Of a stretch of DNA of 64,000 nt, positions 38,046-50,995 are shown piece by piece. This DNA comes from Climacteris rufus. Taxonomy: Eukaryota > Chordata > Aves > Passeriformes > Climacteridae. Made by a program: the position numbers and the translations under genes. The notes beneath the pieces were generated by a model. The model made no database searches, was not told the origin of the DNA, and worked only from the letters and a program-made list of their open reading frames with translations. The stretch is from the NCBI GenBank assembly GCA_013398175.1, contig VZRZ01003109.1:1397046-1461045 (forward strand), written 5' to 3'. Within the stretch, counting starts at the first letter, position 1. Every line of letters begins with the position of its first letter.

Positions 38046-40659
38046 AGCTATTCTTTCCAAAGTGCCATCTCCCTGGAGACAAATAAATTGAGGGAAAAAC
38101 GCATAAAAAGTCAAAACCTGAAAAAATTGTATTGCAGAATAGGAGGGAAAAAATGCAGAAACATTAACATATTTTGAAAAATAAGGTTATTTTCAGGTAT
38201 TTTGTCCATGAATATATCATGTCAAGCAATAAATTCTGTACAGCACAGAGTTATACTGTCATTTGGAGCACTCTTGCAGTACATTGGATTTTTGGTAATG
38301 TGTTTATTCACTCTATCCTCATTATAGAAATAATCAACAAAATAGATCTGTGCTCTTTCAAATCCCTGCAGAAGTCAGTCATCTCTCCAAACATATGGTC
38401 TGCTTACCTTCCCAAAAGCAAAATGTCTTCATAATATCAAAACCCAGAGACCCTTCTCTGTTCCAGTGCAGCAGACCTGGAAATTCATTGAGGTTTTGCT
38501 GTGCATTTTGATCCCCAACCAGTGCTTGAGAGCAGAAGGCCAGAGCTCTAACCAGGATACATGGGGCTGTCGAGCCACCATGGTACAGTGGTTCTGACAT
38601 TATTTTTTAATGAGAGAAAAAAATAACTGACCTTGTAGGGACTTGCACCAGAAACCTCTGGCTACTTTCCAGCCAGAGGAGCACTTCAGGAGCAAGTTTG
38701 TCATGCTTAGGACAAGTGAACAAGACTGATTGTTCTTCTCCACTGTTATAGAGTCATCAGTGACTACTTGTTCCCCAGAGATTTCTGGTTTTATTGTGTG
38801 TAGTTCTGTCCTTGGTTAAAACATTCTGTACCTATGGTAGGAAAACTGATGCTGAAGTACTTGAAAACAATCCTTCTTCTCCACCCAAAACCATATTTTA
38901 TCAATATTGTTTATCATAGAAGTGTGTGTTGCTGTCAGCATACTTCCTGGGATTTCAGATGCAGTGTTAGCAGTCTTACACAATGTGAGGAAAAGGGATT
39001 ATATGTCAACTTTGCTCAGCAAATCTCCATTGTAGTAGGAACTATACCAAGGAGAGTGAAACAACAACATTTGTAAGAAATGCTGGGAGGTTATAATAAG
39101 GGGAAATGTGTTTAGATTACAGGCAAAAATCTGTTCTCTGGTGCCCACATCTATCCTGACTTATAAACCTTTAAACAAGTATGCTTCCAAGTACAAATGA
39201 ATCTCTGCAATATTATCAGAACCTTGATAACATTGTTTTATCAGGTCTGTGATAATTAAAGTGATGTTCTTTCTTTTCTTCCTCTTTTTTGTGTATCTCA
39301 CCACCACAGTTGAAAAATTAGCTCTATTTGATGTGACTGCTTCTTTCACTACATGAGAGATAGGGGGGTGGTCATAGAAAATCTGTACTGCACATGGTTA
39401 ACAACAAGGTTTTCATCTCTCATCCAGCTATGTGTTTTTGTTTAGCAAGTGCTTTGAATCTAAATAATGTGGGCTGCAAGTAAAATTGCACATATCTCCA
39501 GTGCCCAAATAATCAGGCACTTAGAGGTTTTAACACTGGAAATTCACTAAATAAGGCTGTTATGCTTCAATATTTTGTGTAAGGCAATGATAAATGAAAG
39601 CAATGAGCACTGCTGTTAGTCGAAAATAAGTTCAGTACTTATTACAGTCTTGCAGAGTTTGTAAAGTTACTGCGTTATTAACCTTCCAATACAGATTGCT
39701 TTTCCAAAAATATCCTTTTCTGCTTGAAGGCCTGTTATATTTTTCTTTCTTTGGCTAAGTTAACCTCAAAATGTAATACAGATCCTAATAAACTTCTTAA
39801 AAGTGTAATTTCTCCCAGTTTTCATATGCCTTATTTTTTTTCATAATACTACTAAAAAGGAACTAAAATTGTCAAGTGTTTATTTTAACTTTTTTGCATC
39901 CCACATGTGCACCTACCCCATGAAACTCTACCCACAGTACTGACAATCAACCTGACAACATAATCAGTCAAATTTTATGCAGTGACTGTTTCTTAGGTAA
40001 CCAAACACAGTCACAGAAATGAATTGAACAATACAGAAATAAACCCCACATTGGCGTGTGGCATTTCCGCTATTTTTCAGTGGATGTTATGTTGGTGCGG
40101 TCAAAGGTGAAGCATGCCTGGTGTGCAGATGGTGGATGCACAGCTTCTGGTGGGAGTGAGATTCACCCTACTAGCAGCAGAAGGCCTGATGTGAGTCCCA
40201 AAAATAGGACTCCATCATATGGGATGTAGGTGAGGTGTAAGCTCTGTGCTGAGGCTTTGTAGTAGAACAGATGTGAGTGTTGAGGAGGTAAAGCTAGAAG
40301 GAGAACACCCCTTCTGAAGCTGTATTTTTCTTTCAGTTTTATTACTCCTTCGTACGCACATTCTAAAATGTTTTCCTATTGTGTCTTCCCTTTTTTTTTT
40401 CTTTGTGGGAGGCTGTTGTTGATGTAACAAACTTTCCTCAGGGAAAAGAGCTAGAGCTCTACATGCTCTTGGTCAGGCTGGAAGACGAATTGCTATCTTC
40501 ATTCTGAAGTCAGCCTGAGTGAAAATGTCATCAGTACCACATTCCATTGCTTTAGTTAGTGAAAATTCCCTAATTCTTTTGTAACTGGCTTTGTAGAGTA
40601 GATTGCTTCTTTTATAATTTGAGATTTTTATAATAATTTTAGGGGTAATATTTTGCCTA

Positions 40660-40693
40660 CAAAAAAAATCAAAACAAACCAAACCAAAACCCA
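40660..40693. repeat. A/C-rich low-complexity tract
   Basis: An A8 run followed by AAAC and AACC words. It resembles the tract at 8387-8463 but is shorter. Confidence 0.65.
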
Positions 40694-41927
40694 GGTTGTG
40701 TTTGCCAAGATACCACTGTGGGGATCAGACCAGCGTAGGTTGTCTGTTGCTGCTGGCCACAACTGAGACTGCTTTTTTGCTAAATTACAGACAAACAAGT
40801 AAATCTGTGTGTTAAACCACTTAGATATTTGCCTAAAGGTATAAACACAAATTAGTGACTGGTGAGGCACAGTAGGAACTGTTCCAGTGAACAGGAGCAT
40901 TTTTGGCTGTGGAAACCTACCGGAAAGGTGGACTGGGTGGTCACTTACCATGGAGATTCAATAAAATTGACTGGATGGAGCTATAGTAGGGTGAGAAGGT
41001 GTGTTTGGACAGTAAACCTGATTATTTAAGACTGTCAGGTCTTGAACAAGGTACTTCAGATGGATGTACAGGGTGCGAAATGGGCAGAGAGAGTACATGG
41101 ATTTAAGACTTGGATGCAGCAGCTTGGTTTACCCTCCTCTTCCTGCCTACCTTGGTTTATAATCTAATTCCTGTGCTGATGTGGGCCCTGCTGACTTGAC
41201 TGCAGGAGAAAGTGGACTTGCAGGAGGTGTGACAGACACTTCCTTGATCCTTAGTAATCTGCAAAAAAAAACCAGTAGCCCCCTTCAAAAAGTTTTGCCA
41301 ATGCTGTGTTGTCATATGAAGAAAAAAGGTGTATGTAGGCACGTGCACAAGAGAAATCATTCTGGGCAGAGAATATTACTAACTTGAATTAAATATCCAA
41401 CTATTGCTGAGATTTTATAACTGCATTTCTTTCTGTTTATTTTCATGGGAAGAGACTCTCACTTTTCTTTTTCTTAGCTCAATATCCGTAGCTGACCACA
41501 GGATTTCTGCTGATTTTTATGCAACCAAAACTGATTTTTTTTTATTTTTAGGGTGCTATTCTTCCCCAGCTGGCCATCCTGACTTATCGTTTTATTTTCC
41601 TTTTTGATGGTTATGTTTGCAAATAAGTTAAGTTTTCCTTGCACTGTGCTGTGAGCATTCAGCTTCACTGATATCCAAATTGGAGCACTCACAGCCAAAA
41701 TATAAAGGTGCTATAAACATTTTAAATTGCTTTTGACTCTGAAAAGTCTTTTGAAATTATTCCACTGCCTCAAACCTTTTATGTGTACTTTATTCTGAAC
41801 CTTCTTAGAAGGGGCATTGGACTGTAACATACAGATTTCCATAAGGCTTCCTCTGTGACACTATAAATTCTTTAGGTAGTTTTAGTTTTCAAATAGTAAT
41901 GAAAATTGTACAGGAAGCTAATATATT

Positions 41928-41941
41928 AAAAAAAAAAAAAA
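41928..41941. repeat. Poly-A run (A14)
   Basis: Fourteen consecutive A residues. It could be the tail of a retroposed copy, but the preceding 250 bp contain no recognisable gene and no flanking target duplication is seen. Confidence 0.8.
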
Positions 41942-41975
41942 GGCAGCTCAAAGAGTTTTAGAGCAAGGAGAAAGG

Positions 41976-42015
41976 ATAGTTTCTATCATTTTCATCTATA
42001 GTTTCTATCATTTTC
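41976..42015. repeat. Tandem duplication, 22-bp period
   Basis: The word ATAGTTTCTATCATTTTC occurs at 41976 and at 41998, differing only in the bases that follow (ATCT against GTCC). The near identity suggests a fairly recent slippage event. Confidence 0.85.
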
Positions 42016-44941
42016 GTCCTGATAGGAGAGCAACATTTTGGTCCAGAACCACTGCAAATTCATTCCCTGAAAGAAATCCAGTGATGTTAGTGAAAGAATT
42101 CACCCTTCTGTTCCTGAATCCCAGAGGATTCAGTATTGACAGTTAAGTTTTATTCTCTAAGAAATTTATTTCTTTTATTAATAGAGTGCCAGACATTATG
42201 TGAAGGCACAAAGAATATTGCTGCTAGTTTGATTTTAATTCATTCTGTATCAGTCAGGCACATAAATCCTTTAAATATAGCTTGTCATAAGTTCCTGAGG
42301 ATTGTAACATTGCTCTGTTACCTGAAAAAGCTCTTGTGGACCAGGTGGCCAAAAAAAGTCTAACTGTGAAGCACAAATGCTCTTGTAGGACAATCAGTAG
42401 ACCCACAGACTGTAATGAGAAATAAAGAAAGAAAAAGAGAACAAAGAAATGTGTGCATCTAATTCTTCACTACAGACAACTCAATAAATCTGCAGTTTAC
42501 CATTGCTTTTGCTGTGAATAAGACTGACAGCAAAAGAGCTTTGTGCAAGTGAGAGACTATTCATGAAGTGTGTGCAAGAGAGAAGTAAATCAGAATTTAA
42601 ACTGAAATACAGTTGGGACATTTTTGTCAGATGATTTACTTTCTAACTGGTGCAGAAATAAGCAGGATAAATACCATGCAGGGGCTAATTAAGCTGTGTT
42701 CTCCCAGAGAAGGCAGTTTCATACCAAGTACCAGGTGATTAGGACAGTTATAAACCTGAAAGAGCAGAAGAAAAAAATGTTAGGCAGAGAAAACAGTGGA
42801 AAACATTTGACCTGTTTATACATTAAGCCCAGGGATCTGTACAAGGATGTGCTGTGCTGTTTAGAATGATTTGGTTCTAGCATATTTTGTTGCTATGGTG
42901 TAACTTGGCTGCTAACTTACCTTAAATAGACTCCCTACTACTTTTCTCATGTGAAAAGAATGTGTGATCCTCATTCTGGACCTTATTTTAAATCTCTTTT
43001 TCTTTTATTTTCTATATTCTAGTAATTAAGGTTGTGACTTAAGATAAGGAGGAGTGGAAGTGATGAGAGGACTGGAAAAAACTCCATTGTTGCAATGTGA
43101 GGAGTAGGACCCTGTCAAAAATGTGTGGCTGCAACAGAAACTCACCTTACCTCATTAGATATGCTGTGTGTTTTAAATATGTACTTGTTTTGTCAGTGCT
43201 CCAAGAAATATTTTATAGTAGGAGACCATCTCCAAGGAATCTTGGAGAGGGGTCTTGATTTATTCATAGCTAGTCGTGCAGCACTATAAACAAAAACCCC
43301 TTTTCTGACAGTGTTTGGCAAAAGCACAAGATGGGAGAACATATGACAATATGGCTAAAATGGTTTTTTTTTAATATAATTCAGAACAAAGGAACAAATA
43401 TTAAACCAAAACATACTGCCATCTCAGAAATGCACAATTTAACTCCTGAATGAAAAACCATGCTTGGTTCTGTTGTGCTCTTTACTCTGGGATGAAAAAA
43501 GTCTTGACCTGCTTAGTCAGAGAATGTATTTATAATTCAACTCAGAAGCTGCATGCAGATTTGGAAAATTGTTGCTCTTTTTACCGTTATAAAGCAAGAT
43601 TCTGCCTGATGTAAGTTCATGAGTAAATGGCACTTTGCTCTGAAAGCAGGTGTTTGCCTGAAAGTTATAGACCAAGATTTCCATTTCTGTGGTACTTTAT
43701 AAAATTTAATAAGATAATGAATAGTCTAACAGAAGTCCATAAAAAGCCTGAATTCAAACTGCTTGGAATTGCAGTGGGAATGAACATACCATGCTCTGTT
43801 TGTAATCTTCTGGTGTAGCCAGTAGAGACTGAAATGCTGTCTTTGCTTGAAAATTCTGTAGTATCAGAGCAAAAGTATACAAGCTCCAAGTAAATCAGGG
43901 CAGATTTCCCACAGCTCCCATTTAAAACAAAAATAAAATATGTTGTGCAATTCTTTGACATAAAAATCAAATATAATTCTTCAGAAAAATTACAAGGCAA
44001 AAGTGTTCTATGTCAAAATGAAGCAGATAATTTGAGAAGAAACAGCACTTAAAAAATATAGCCCTCCTTTTTGTTGTCCTAATTGGATGGTTTTATAATG
44101 ACAGATGAAAGCCACAGTGAAAGTAACACACAAATGGTGTTTTATAACCTGCTTAGTATTTCAGCAAAAGATTTTCTTTGTGCCAACCAATGAATCATAG
44201 ACTGCTGCACATAGAAAGCAGCAATAACTTATTTTTAAGATGCATTGACATCCTTGTTGTTATTACTTTTAAATTAATATGGGGTACTGGAAGGCATTTC
44301 AGGTGTTGCTGAACTTTACAGCTTGTGCTAATTGTTTATGTTCTCTATGAATTGAACAAGGGCTTGTTAGCAGGAAAGGCTGTGAGAAATGAGTGGTGAA
44401 TGAACGTACAACATGACAACACATTTGCGAAAACCAGGTCATGATAAGTAGAGACATGCAGGAAAATTCTGCAATTTGTATTGGTGTTTGAATGCTTAAC
44501 AATAATGTGGAAAATTGGCCTGATCTGAAATGAAATATTCTTCGCTCAGATTTTTTTCTATAATTAGTGCAGCTAAATGTAACCTCAAAACACTATTTCA
44601 GAACAAGAAAGCAGAAAATTTCCATTTTAAAAATGTAAATATTTTGAGTTCACTTATCTCCCTTTTTCTTGTTGCCACTGAAAGATGTGCCAAGCTTAAG
44701 CTGCTTTCATAGAGTGCAAGGCATCCTTTATTTTTTCAGCAAATATATTATCTTAAAGATTTTCATCCAGCTAATGCACATGACCTGAACAGACCATTTG
44801 TGTGCAAATGTTTCACAGTAGGTGTTACATTTCTGATGAAGTTTCTGACTACAGAGCAAGGAGCTTCAGAACTTAGGTTTTGTGAAAATCTACCCCCTAT
44901 ATGTCCTATCCCTTGAATTCAGAGGAATGAGGATTTAATTC
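42016..44941. other. AT-rich unique DNA, no gene recognised
   Basis: Frames at 42136-42363 (+, 75 codons), 43665-44000 (-, 111) and 44530-44712 (+, 60) are unremarkable. An enhancer-like unique segment (about 42460-42750) is noted in the findings. Confidence 0.6.
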
Positions 44942-44954
44942 TTTTTTTTTTTTT
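44942..44954. repeat. Poly-T run (T13)
   Basis: Thirteen consecutive T residues followed by GTGACAG, which also makes an acceptor-like context. No supporting exon structure is seen. Confidence 0.75.
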
Positions 44955-46319
44955 GTGACAGATATATGGATTAGCAAAAAACCTTTGTTGTGGTATCAGG
45001 CTGCTTTGAAGCCCTGTGAAATTTAGATTGGAGTGGGTCACTGTGAGGTATCACAGACAAGTACCTCTCTACCTGTCCACCTCTGTATTGGTGACTTTGG
45101 TTTTTCCCTGTTACTTTGTCTCTAAGAATGAGCAGCTGTAGAAGAATTTCAGTCTCACACTGTATAATTGTGATGTCAAATACTAAACTCTTGTCTGGCT
45201 AGCAAGTGGAAGGATGAGGATTTCTCTGGATTGTATTTGCTACCAAAGTGCTGCTCTGAAGCAAAGGAAGGAACAGGTGCACAGCCCTTAAACCTGTAGC
45301 TTTCACACACATTCCTTACAACTGTTTTAGACAAATCCCACATTGATCCTGGCAGACATCACTGGTTTTAAACCTGCTTTCCACCAGTCTAGCATGAGAA
45401 AGTGGCTGGAAGACATCCAAAATTTTGAACATTTGTTTCCATGTAATATCCAGATGCTTTTGACTCTGAATTTAATGGCATATTTGTATTTGAAAAAATC
45501 AATAGAGTTTATGAACTGCAAAGAGAGATCCACTGCAACCAGTTCTGTCACATTTAAGGACATGTTATGTAATTCTTTGTGACACAGACATCAGGCTATA
45601 GAAACCAACCTACATCTTCCTGTGAAACAAGATTTAGCATCTCAAACCTCACCGGAGCAGCTCAAGGAGAGGTACAATGAGAGAACAGAGGAGAGTTGTG
45701 AGAAATAACCTACTACTAAGCAGCCTAGAAGGCCAATAAGATCTGATGGTTTCTGCAATAAAACTACCCTAAGCCTCCCAGTGGATTTTAATACAGTAGA
45801 AATCAAAAGGGCGCATTAGTCATACAGCAAGAGACACACCAAGGGAAAACGTCCTGCTCCCATACTTTAAACATCTTGCTGCTTCGGATAAAATAGCCAT
45901 CATGCAAGGTTCATAAAGAATAAAACTTTTCACTCTTTGAGGGCCAGTGCAAGGTCTGTGCAGCATTTAAGTCATACTACTGTGAGGCCATAAATGGGGC
46001 ACTAGTTGTAAATTATATTTTATTGCTATTATTACCTTTGAGATGCCATAACACATAATGATCTATCATCCACATTTTTAAAATGCCTGTACTGGAATAA
46101 GCAGACCTTCGTTCCTTTTCGGAATTGTCCTGCTGACTTCAATCATGTCTATAGTTATAGCAAAGGTTCAATTTGCTTTTCGCTCCACTTTTTGCGCTCT
46201 GTTAGATTATCTGGAACCTCTGATCATAAAGGGGGGAAGATATAGTAGGAAATGGATGGAGTTGTTTTCTTTTCCCCTATGGCTATTTTTTAATGTATTC
46301 TAAAAAGCACACATTGATT
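44955..46319. other. Unique DNA with an enhancer-like segment
   Basis: Around 45630-46200 the sequence has more CpGs than its surroundings (for example near 45652, 45811, 45850, 45885, 46109 and 46119) and no low-complexity runs. No coding frame spans it. The frames at 45327-45563 (-) and 45343-45582 (+) are opposite-strand shadows of each other with no family resemblance. Confidence 0.5.
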
Positions 46320-46625
46320 AGTGGCACCAGCAGTCCTCCTGAAGCTGTGCCATGGTGCTGGAGCATGCAGCCACCTGAGAACATTCCTTAGAAATCTTTA
46401 GGAAGCTCAGACTGGGTGGCCACTTCAGCTCAGCGTGAGCTGATGGATTGTTCTGTTCCGAAAAGCAGGGTCTGTAACTCCTGCTACACATGAGTGCTCC
46501 TGGCTGGGGGTCTGTGGAGGCTCCTCTCCCAAAGGCAGTGCACTGCAACAGAGCTGCCAGCAAGGCTTGTCCCAGCCCCTTCCTGGGAAGTGGCAGGGCA
46601 GGATTCTGCACACATACACGTTCCC
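46320..46625. other. GC-richer patch of unknown origin
   Basis: Visibly GC-richer than its flanks, with CCTGG, GGCAGG and CAGCC words. Frames are open on both strands (46318-46611 and 46425-46760 on minus, 46490-46720 on plus), which fits composition better than coding. I cannot match it to CR1 or another repeat. It is the first of four similar patches up to 52.6 kb. Confidence 0.45.
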
Positions 46626-48199
46626 AGCTCCTTGACCTGAAACCATATTTCTTTTCCTTTGAATTAGTTTCTTCCTTGGCTCTCCAGTGGTTCCTGTACT
46701 ATCATATTGTGTATGATTAGCTGTATATAATGCAATAATGTAACCATATAAAAAATACAATGGTGTAGTAATGTGATAGGTGCGTGTGGAATATCTTTTG
46801 TTCTACGAAGAAAGAATTTCATATTGCGTTAATCATTCTGAGCAAGTCCTGTGACTACTTGAATCCTATTTTAATCTGAAATTCAAAACTCACCAAATAC
46901 CTGGTAGTATTATTAATGTGATACTGCACAATATCTTTTCTCTCATTTTATATAGGAAGCATTGAAATTTACATAATGACTGTTCTTCTGTTGAACAAAA
47001 GTTTAACTTTGTAGCACTAACAGTGTGATATATTTAAGACTGTAACTGCTGTCCTCAAAGCTTCCAAAAGAGAACAGTCTATTTTTACATTTAGTTCCAT
47101 GCAAAATAAAAATAAGATCTAATATTATAAATAAGATCTCAAATTAATACATGGTTTTTGGTTTCTTTTATGAAAGCATATATGTTTTCTGTTTCGTTCA
47201 TATGATTATGAACTGGTGGAAAAATTGGGATTGTATCTCTATGTCCATTAATGGTAAATTATATGCAGTTTATAAAATTGGATATGGGACCGTAAATATG
47301 AAAGGTAATGGTGAATCACAGAGCTTACTTAGAAATGTTGCCTTTTCTTACCTTAAATACAAGCAATTAGAGTTTCTGTCTCCACCAGGCAGCTTTGACT
47401 TCAAAGACAATGTAGGCATACTCTCTGTGTATATGTTTAATTGCATATTCTATTTATAAATTCTATTTAAGGACCCTCACAACATTTATAAAGAGCCATT
47501 TCTAGCAACTGGTAAATATAAAAGCCAATTAATGATTAACAACGTATGGCCTAGTAACTTCCTGGCCACAAAATTTCATTTACTGTCTGCAACATTACTG
47601 TATCCGTACCTCATGAAAATTGTTTCTTCTTTGAGGAGAGAAGAATGAACAGCAAAAGCATCTCCAGACTCTGCAGCTGTTTTCTCTGGTGGAGTCTGGG
47701 ATGCCTGGAAAAAGTGGATGAGCTTTCAGGCACATCCTATGATTCTGAAAGTAGCATTAAGCTTCAAAGCTAAATGGAAGTTGAGAACAAATTGCATGTG
47801 AATTTAAGTGGATGTGTTAGAGAGAAAAAAAAGGTGCTGCTTACTGAATAATTAAGTAAAGGGAAGGAAAGTGAAGTTATAGAGGAAGCAATTGTTTGTA
47901 CAGGAGAGAAAACAGATAAGTTATCTCCTAAGGTACATTGAAGGGATTGTGGGGAAAGGACCAAGATAGGTGAGATATAAATGTCCATAAGGATATTATT
48001 ACTGCTGAGTCCTTGATTTTGGTATCCAACAGAAGCTGAAAAATTCTTGTCTATCTGACAACTTGTCTACTCTTCAGTTGCATTTGTTCATCTAAGGAAA
48101 GATATTCCCTTCCCCTGCAGACTTTGGCTCAATCCTGTCCTGAGGCTTTGATGGCTGTAAGAGCATTATCAATAGATTAGACATATCTTTCTGCCCAGC
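46626..48199. other. AT-rich unique DNA, no gene recognised
   Basis: A 102-codon frame at 47151-47459 (+) is composed of Phe, Tyr, Lys and Asn codons typical of AT-rich chance frames. AATAAGATCT is duplicated at 47111 and 47130. From about 47640 to 47990 the plus strand is purine-rich, which opens a minus frame at 47770-47988. Confidence 0.55.
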
Positions 48200-48450
48200 A
48201 GGAAAGTTGGCACATTCTGCTTGTGCCTCTCCTAAGACAATGACCATGTGCAGCTCATACTTGTGCCGTGTTAGCCTTAGTGCTGTGTTTCCCCATCAGA
48301 GTCTGCTGGAGTCAGATCCCAAGGAGGATGTGTGTGCCCCCTCTGGCTGCAGTGTCCAGAACCAGTGTGATGCTAAGGGAGGGAGTGTTCCCCAGGACCG
48401 GGCACAGAGAGACAGGCCTACTGGCAGGGTCTACTGCAGGCCTGTTTATT
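48200..48450. other. GC-richer patch of unknown origin
   Basis: Two overlapping plus-strand frames (48207-48452, 81 codons; 48268-48459, 63) run through it. Two frames open at once suggest low stop density from composition. It is followed directly by an A/C-rich tract, an arrangement that could mark an old retroposed sequence with an A-rich end, but the body is not recognised. Confidence 0.4.
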
Positions 48451-48456
48451 AGCCAT

Positions 48457-48495
48457 TAAAAAAACCACACAAAAAACCATACCAAAAATCCCCAA
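48457..48495. repeat. A/C-rich low-complexity tract
   Basis: A7 and A6 runs separated by CCACAC, CCATACC and CCCC. It lies immediately 3' of the GC-richer patch ending at 48450. Confidence 0.6.
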
Positions 48496-49517
48496 CACAT
48501 TGACTTTGATGCTTATTTTCATCCTAGGGAAGAGCTTTGACTCTTTTAGAACTACTTTTCCATCTTATTCCATATTGCGTATAAAATTGAAAAATGAGTA
48601 TTTTTCAATCAGTCCTTCACAACATGTTGTTAATTGTTTTGAAGCAAAGTAGCATTTTCTTTTGTAGAGTGAAGAAGGCAAATGTCACTTAGCCCCAGGA
48701 TGCTTGTGCTAAGTGCAAGATGTGGTGCAGAAATGTGATCTCTGCTGCCAGGAGCTCACAGCGAAGTGTTATATTTTCAAAAACTGTATCTTGCTGGTGT
48801 AGACATGATGTGAATATCATTGCATATGTGTGAGACTAGACAGATAAGAGATAAGGCTGTCCTAGTCATACCCATGTCTTAGCTTAAAAATAAAATGATT
48901 GTATTGATCTGCTCTCACAGGAAAAATGTGCATAGTTTCTGAGGTATTCCTAGTGAACATGCTATAAATCTCATTTTTCTCTTTTTTCTGTTTGCCCTTA
49001 GGCAGAGACAGAAATCAATGGTTTTCATCATTCCAATGTTGTATAATTTCATAATTCATGATGTATGATTTATTCAAATGCACATGTAACTTTTGCTTAT
49101 CAACTTGAGTGCAAACAAAACTAATAACTTCTATTGCTTTTGTCTTCATTGTAAACTGGTTGAGCCAAACACAGAAAGCCATTTAGAAACACTGCAGGTG
49201 TTCTTAGTCTTTTGAATTCTCTGTTGGACATACCAAATTGTGAAGTCACTGTCCTGGCCTGTACAGGCCTGTTGTACCAGTCCCCCTTGACCAAAAAAAA
49301 ATCAGAATACATACTGAGTGTTCAGCTCACTAAAGAGTTTTGCCCAAATGAAGGTAACACAAACTTGCCTGAGCAAACCCTTTTATTCCTCTAGTGCTAA
49401 ATAGCCTCATGTTCCAATACTGCTCAATGCTCTGCACACTACTAGATGATTTATAACTGATAATTCTAATGTAATCTTACCTAACGCTTATTTCCATGTT
49501 CTGTCTTCAACTAGTAT
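48496..49517. other. AT-rich unique DNA, no gene recognised
   Basis: Frames of 60-63 codons on both strands at 49121-49394 overlap each other. No repeat family is recognised. Confidence 0.6.
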
Positions 49518-49553
49518 GTAATTAATTCTCACTGTGTAGTTAATTCTCACTAC
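49518..49553. repeat. Tandem duplication, 18-bp period
   Basis: TTAATTCTCACT occurs twice, preceded by GTAA at 49518 and GTAG at 49536. This gives two imperfect 18-bp units. Confidence 0.75.
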
Positions 49554-50619
49554 CTCTGGAGGAAGGGTAGGGAGAACCCATACAAGAAGGTGTCACCAAA
49601 AGAGTCTTCGCACTCAGCAGTAAATCTCTGGGTGTTGGTGTCATGTTCTTCATGTGTCATCAGGTCACCAAAAGGGACAGGAAGGCTTTTCAAGTTTGGC
49701 TTTTTGGGGGTTGTTTTCCAGGACAGAATTTCTGATTGAATGAATTCAGTACATTTCTGCATCTCAGAATACCTAAGGTACTTGAACACTGAATATTTTG
49801 AAATTGGCCTTGCCTTGGATCTTGCAACTGATGAGTTTGAATTTGGTCCCACGGAACAACCTTAGTGTGAGTACTGTGGTACTGTAGCTAACAGGTTTGT
49901 GGGTTTGATCACCTTGCCTCTGAAATGCAGAGGACTCTCCTGTCTAGCAGAGTAGTTCAGGGTCATTTTGCTTGTCTGTTATTTTCTGGAAATATGAAAG
50001 GCCTCATCTCTCCACTTCATTTGTAAATGGAATAAAAACATATTTGGATATGCCTACTCTTCGCTCTCTTAGCACCTCCTTGTAGAATCTGTTTTTGTTT
50101 CAGCATCAGCAATATCTTGATAGATATCATATGCACATGCTTCAAACTTCTGGAAATATAATTGATAAAGCCATTTTTACCTAATAATTACAATATCTGT
50201 TACTGCTTTAGTGTGGTATATTTACTTTAAGCATCTGTCACAGACACAGATAAGCAACTGTCTTTGCTAATATAATCACAGTTGAGATTTTTCTTTTATT
50301 TATGGTATTTTACTTTGTTAGTTTCTGATAGTTCTTGTCCAATTTCTTATTTTGTGAACATCCAAAGCCATTTTAGATAGCTGCTGTAAAAATGTTAATT
50401 AAAAAGACTGAGATGGCTGTTTAACACTGTCAAACGTGAGGCAACCTATATTCCTCTAATAAGAAACAAGATTCATGCTACTCATTTACATATAACATTA
50501 TTCATGAGAAAAAAAAAGGTACTTCTATTTTATTTGCCATGTTCTGCTGTCACTTTTACTAGCACTGGATTCTTCTCCTAGGGGGGATGGTTATGGCACA
50601 GGATTATGTGAGAGAATAG
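49554..50619. other. Unique DNA, no gene recognised
   Basis: A 100-codon minus-strand frame (49550-49852) is hydrophilic and not compositionally biased, so it looks more protein-like than most here. I recognise no family, and splice or promoter context is absent. Confidence 0.5.
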
Positions 50620-50995
50620 GCTGTGGCAGCCCAAAGCTGTCAGAATTCCAGTGAATGGGAGGTGTTCTGGATGGCCCAGGACCAGTCAGCATTACTGCTC
50701 AGCCCCAGACTTGTGCAAGAGCTGTGCTGTGGCCTGGCTGCTCAGGAGGCCCATGGTATGACAAAGGCACTGAGCCAGGCATCAAGGAGCTCCTTGGGAA
50801 CCCCTCTTCTCATGGGCTGCATCCACAAACCCCAGGCAGAGGGAAAGCAGCAAGCAGGGACGGGACAGGGAGAAACCAGCTTGTCTTTATTTGCCAGCCC
50901 TCTCTCTCTCCCCAGCATCCCGCTCAGCTTTGCCCATCACAGCATGTTTGCAGTTCCACCGGATGCTTCAGTTCCTGTGGCAGCATCAGGTTTTT
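50620..50995. other. GC-richer patch of unknown origin
   Basis: The most GC-rich stretch of the window. Two plus-strand frames are open together for over 120 codons each (50623-50997 and 50655-51023). Their translations are rich in Ser, Gln, Ala, Gly and Pro without any domain I know. CpGs are few, so it is not a CpG island. It could be an exon of an unannotated transcript, a decayed repeat or simply a GC patch. Confidence 0.4.

Larger units (their letters stand above)
37901..41927. other. AT-rich unique DNA, no gene recognised
   Basis: The sequence TTTTATCTCCTCTCTTGCAG ending at 37976 is a strong acceptor-like motif right after the CR1 fragment, but no good donor follows. A G/T-rich tract lies at 38019-38045 and an A/C-rich tract at 40660-40693. 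The longest frame is 40628-40951 (-, 107 codons), whose reading runs into the low-complexity tract. None is supported as a gene. Confidence 0.6.

Noticed and set aside
50620..50995. CpG island
   Set aside because: GC-richer than its flanks but CpG dinucleotides are few.
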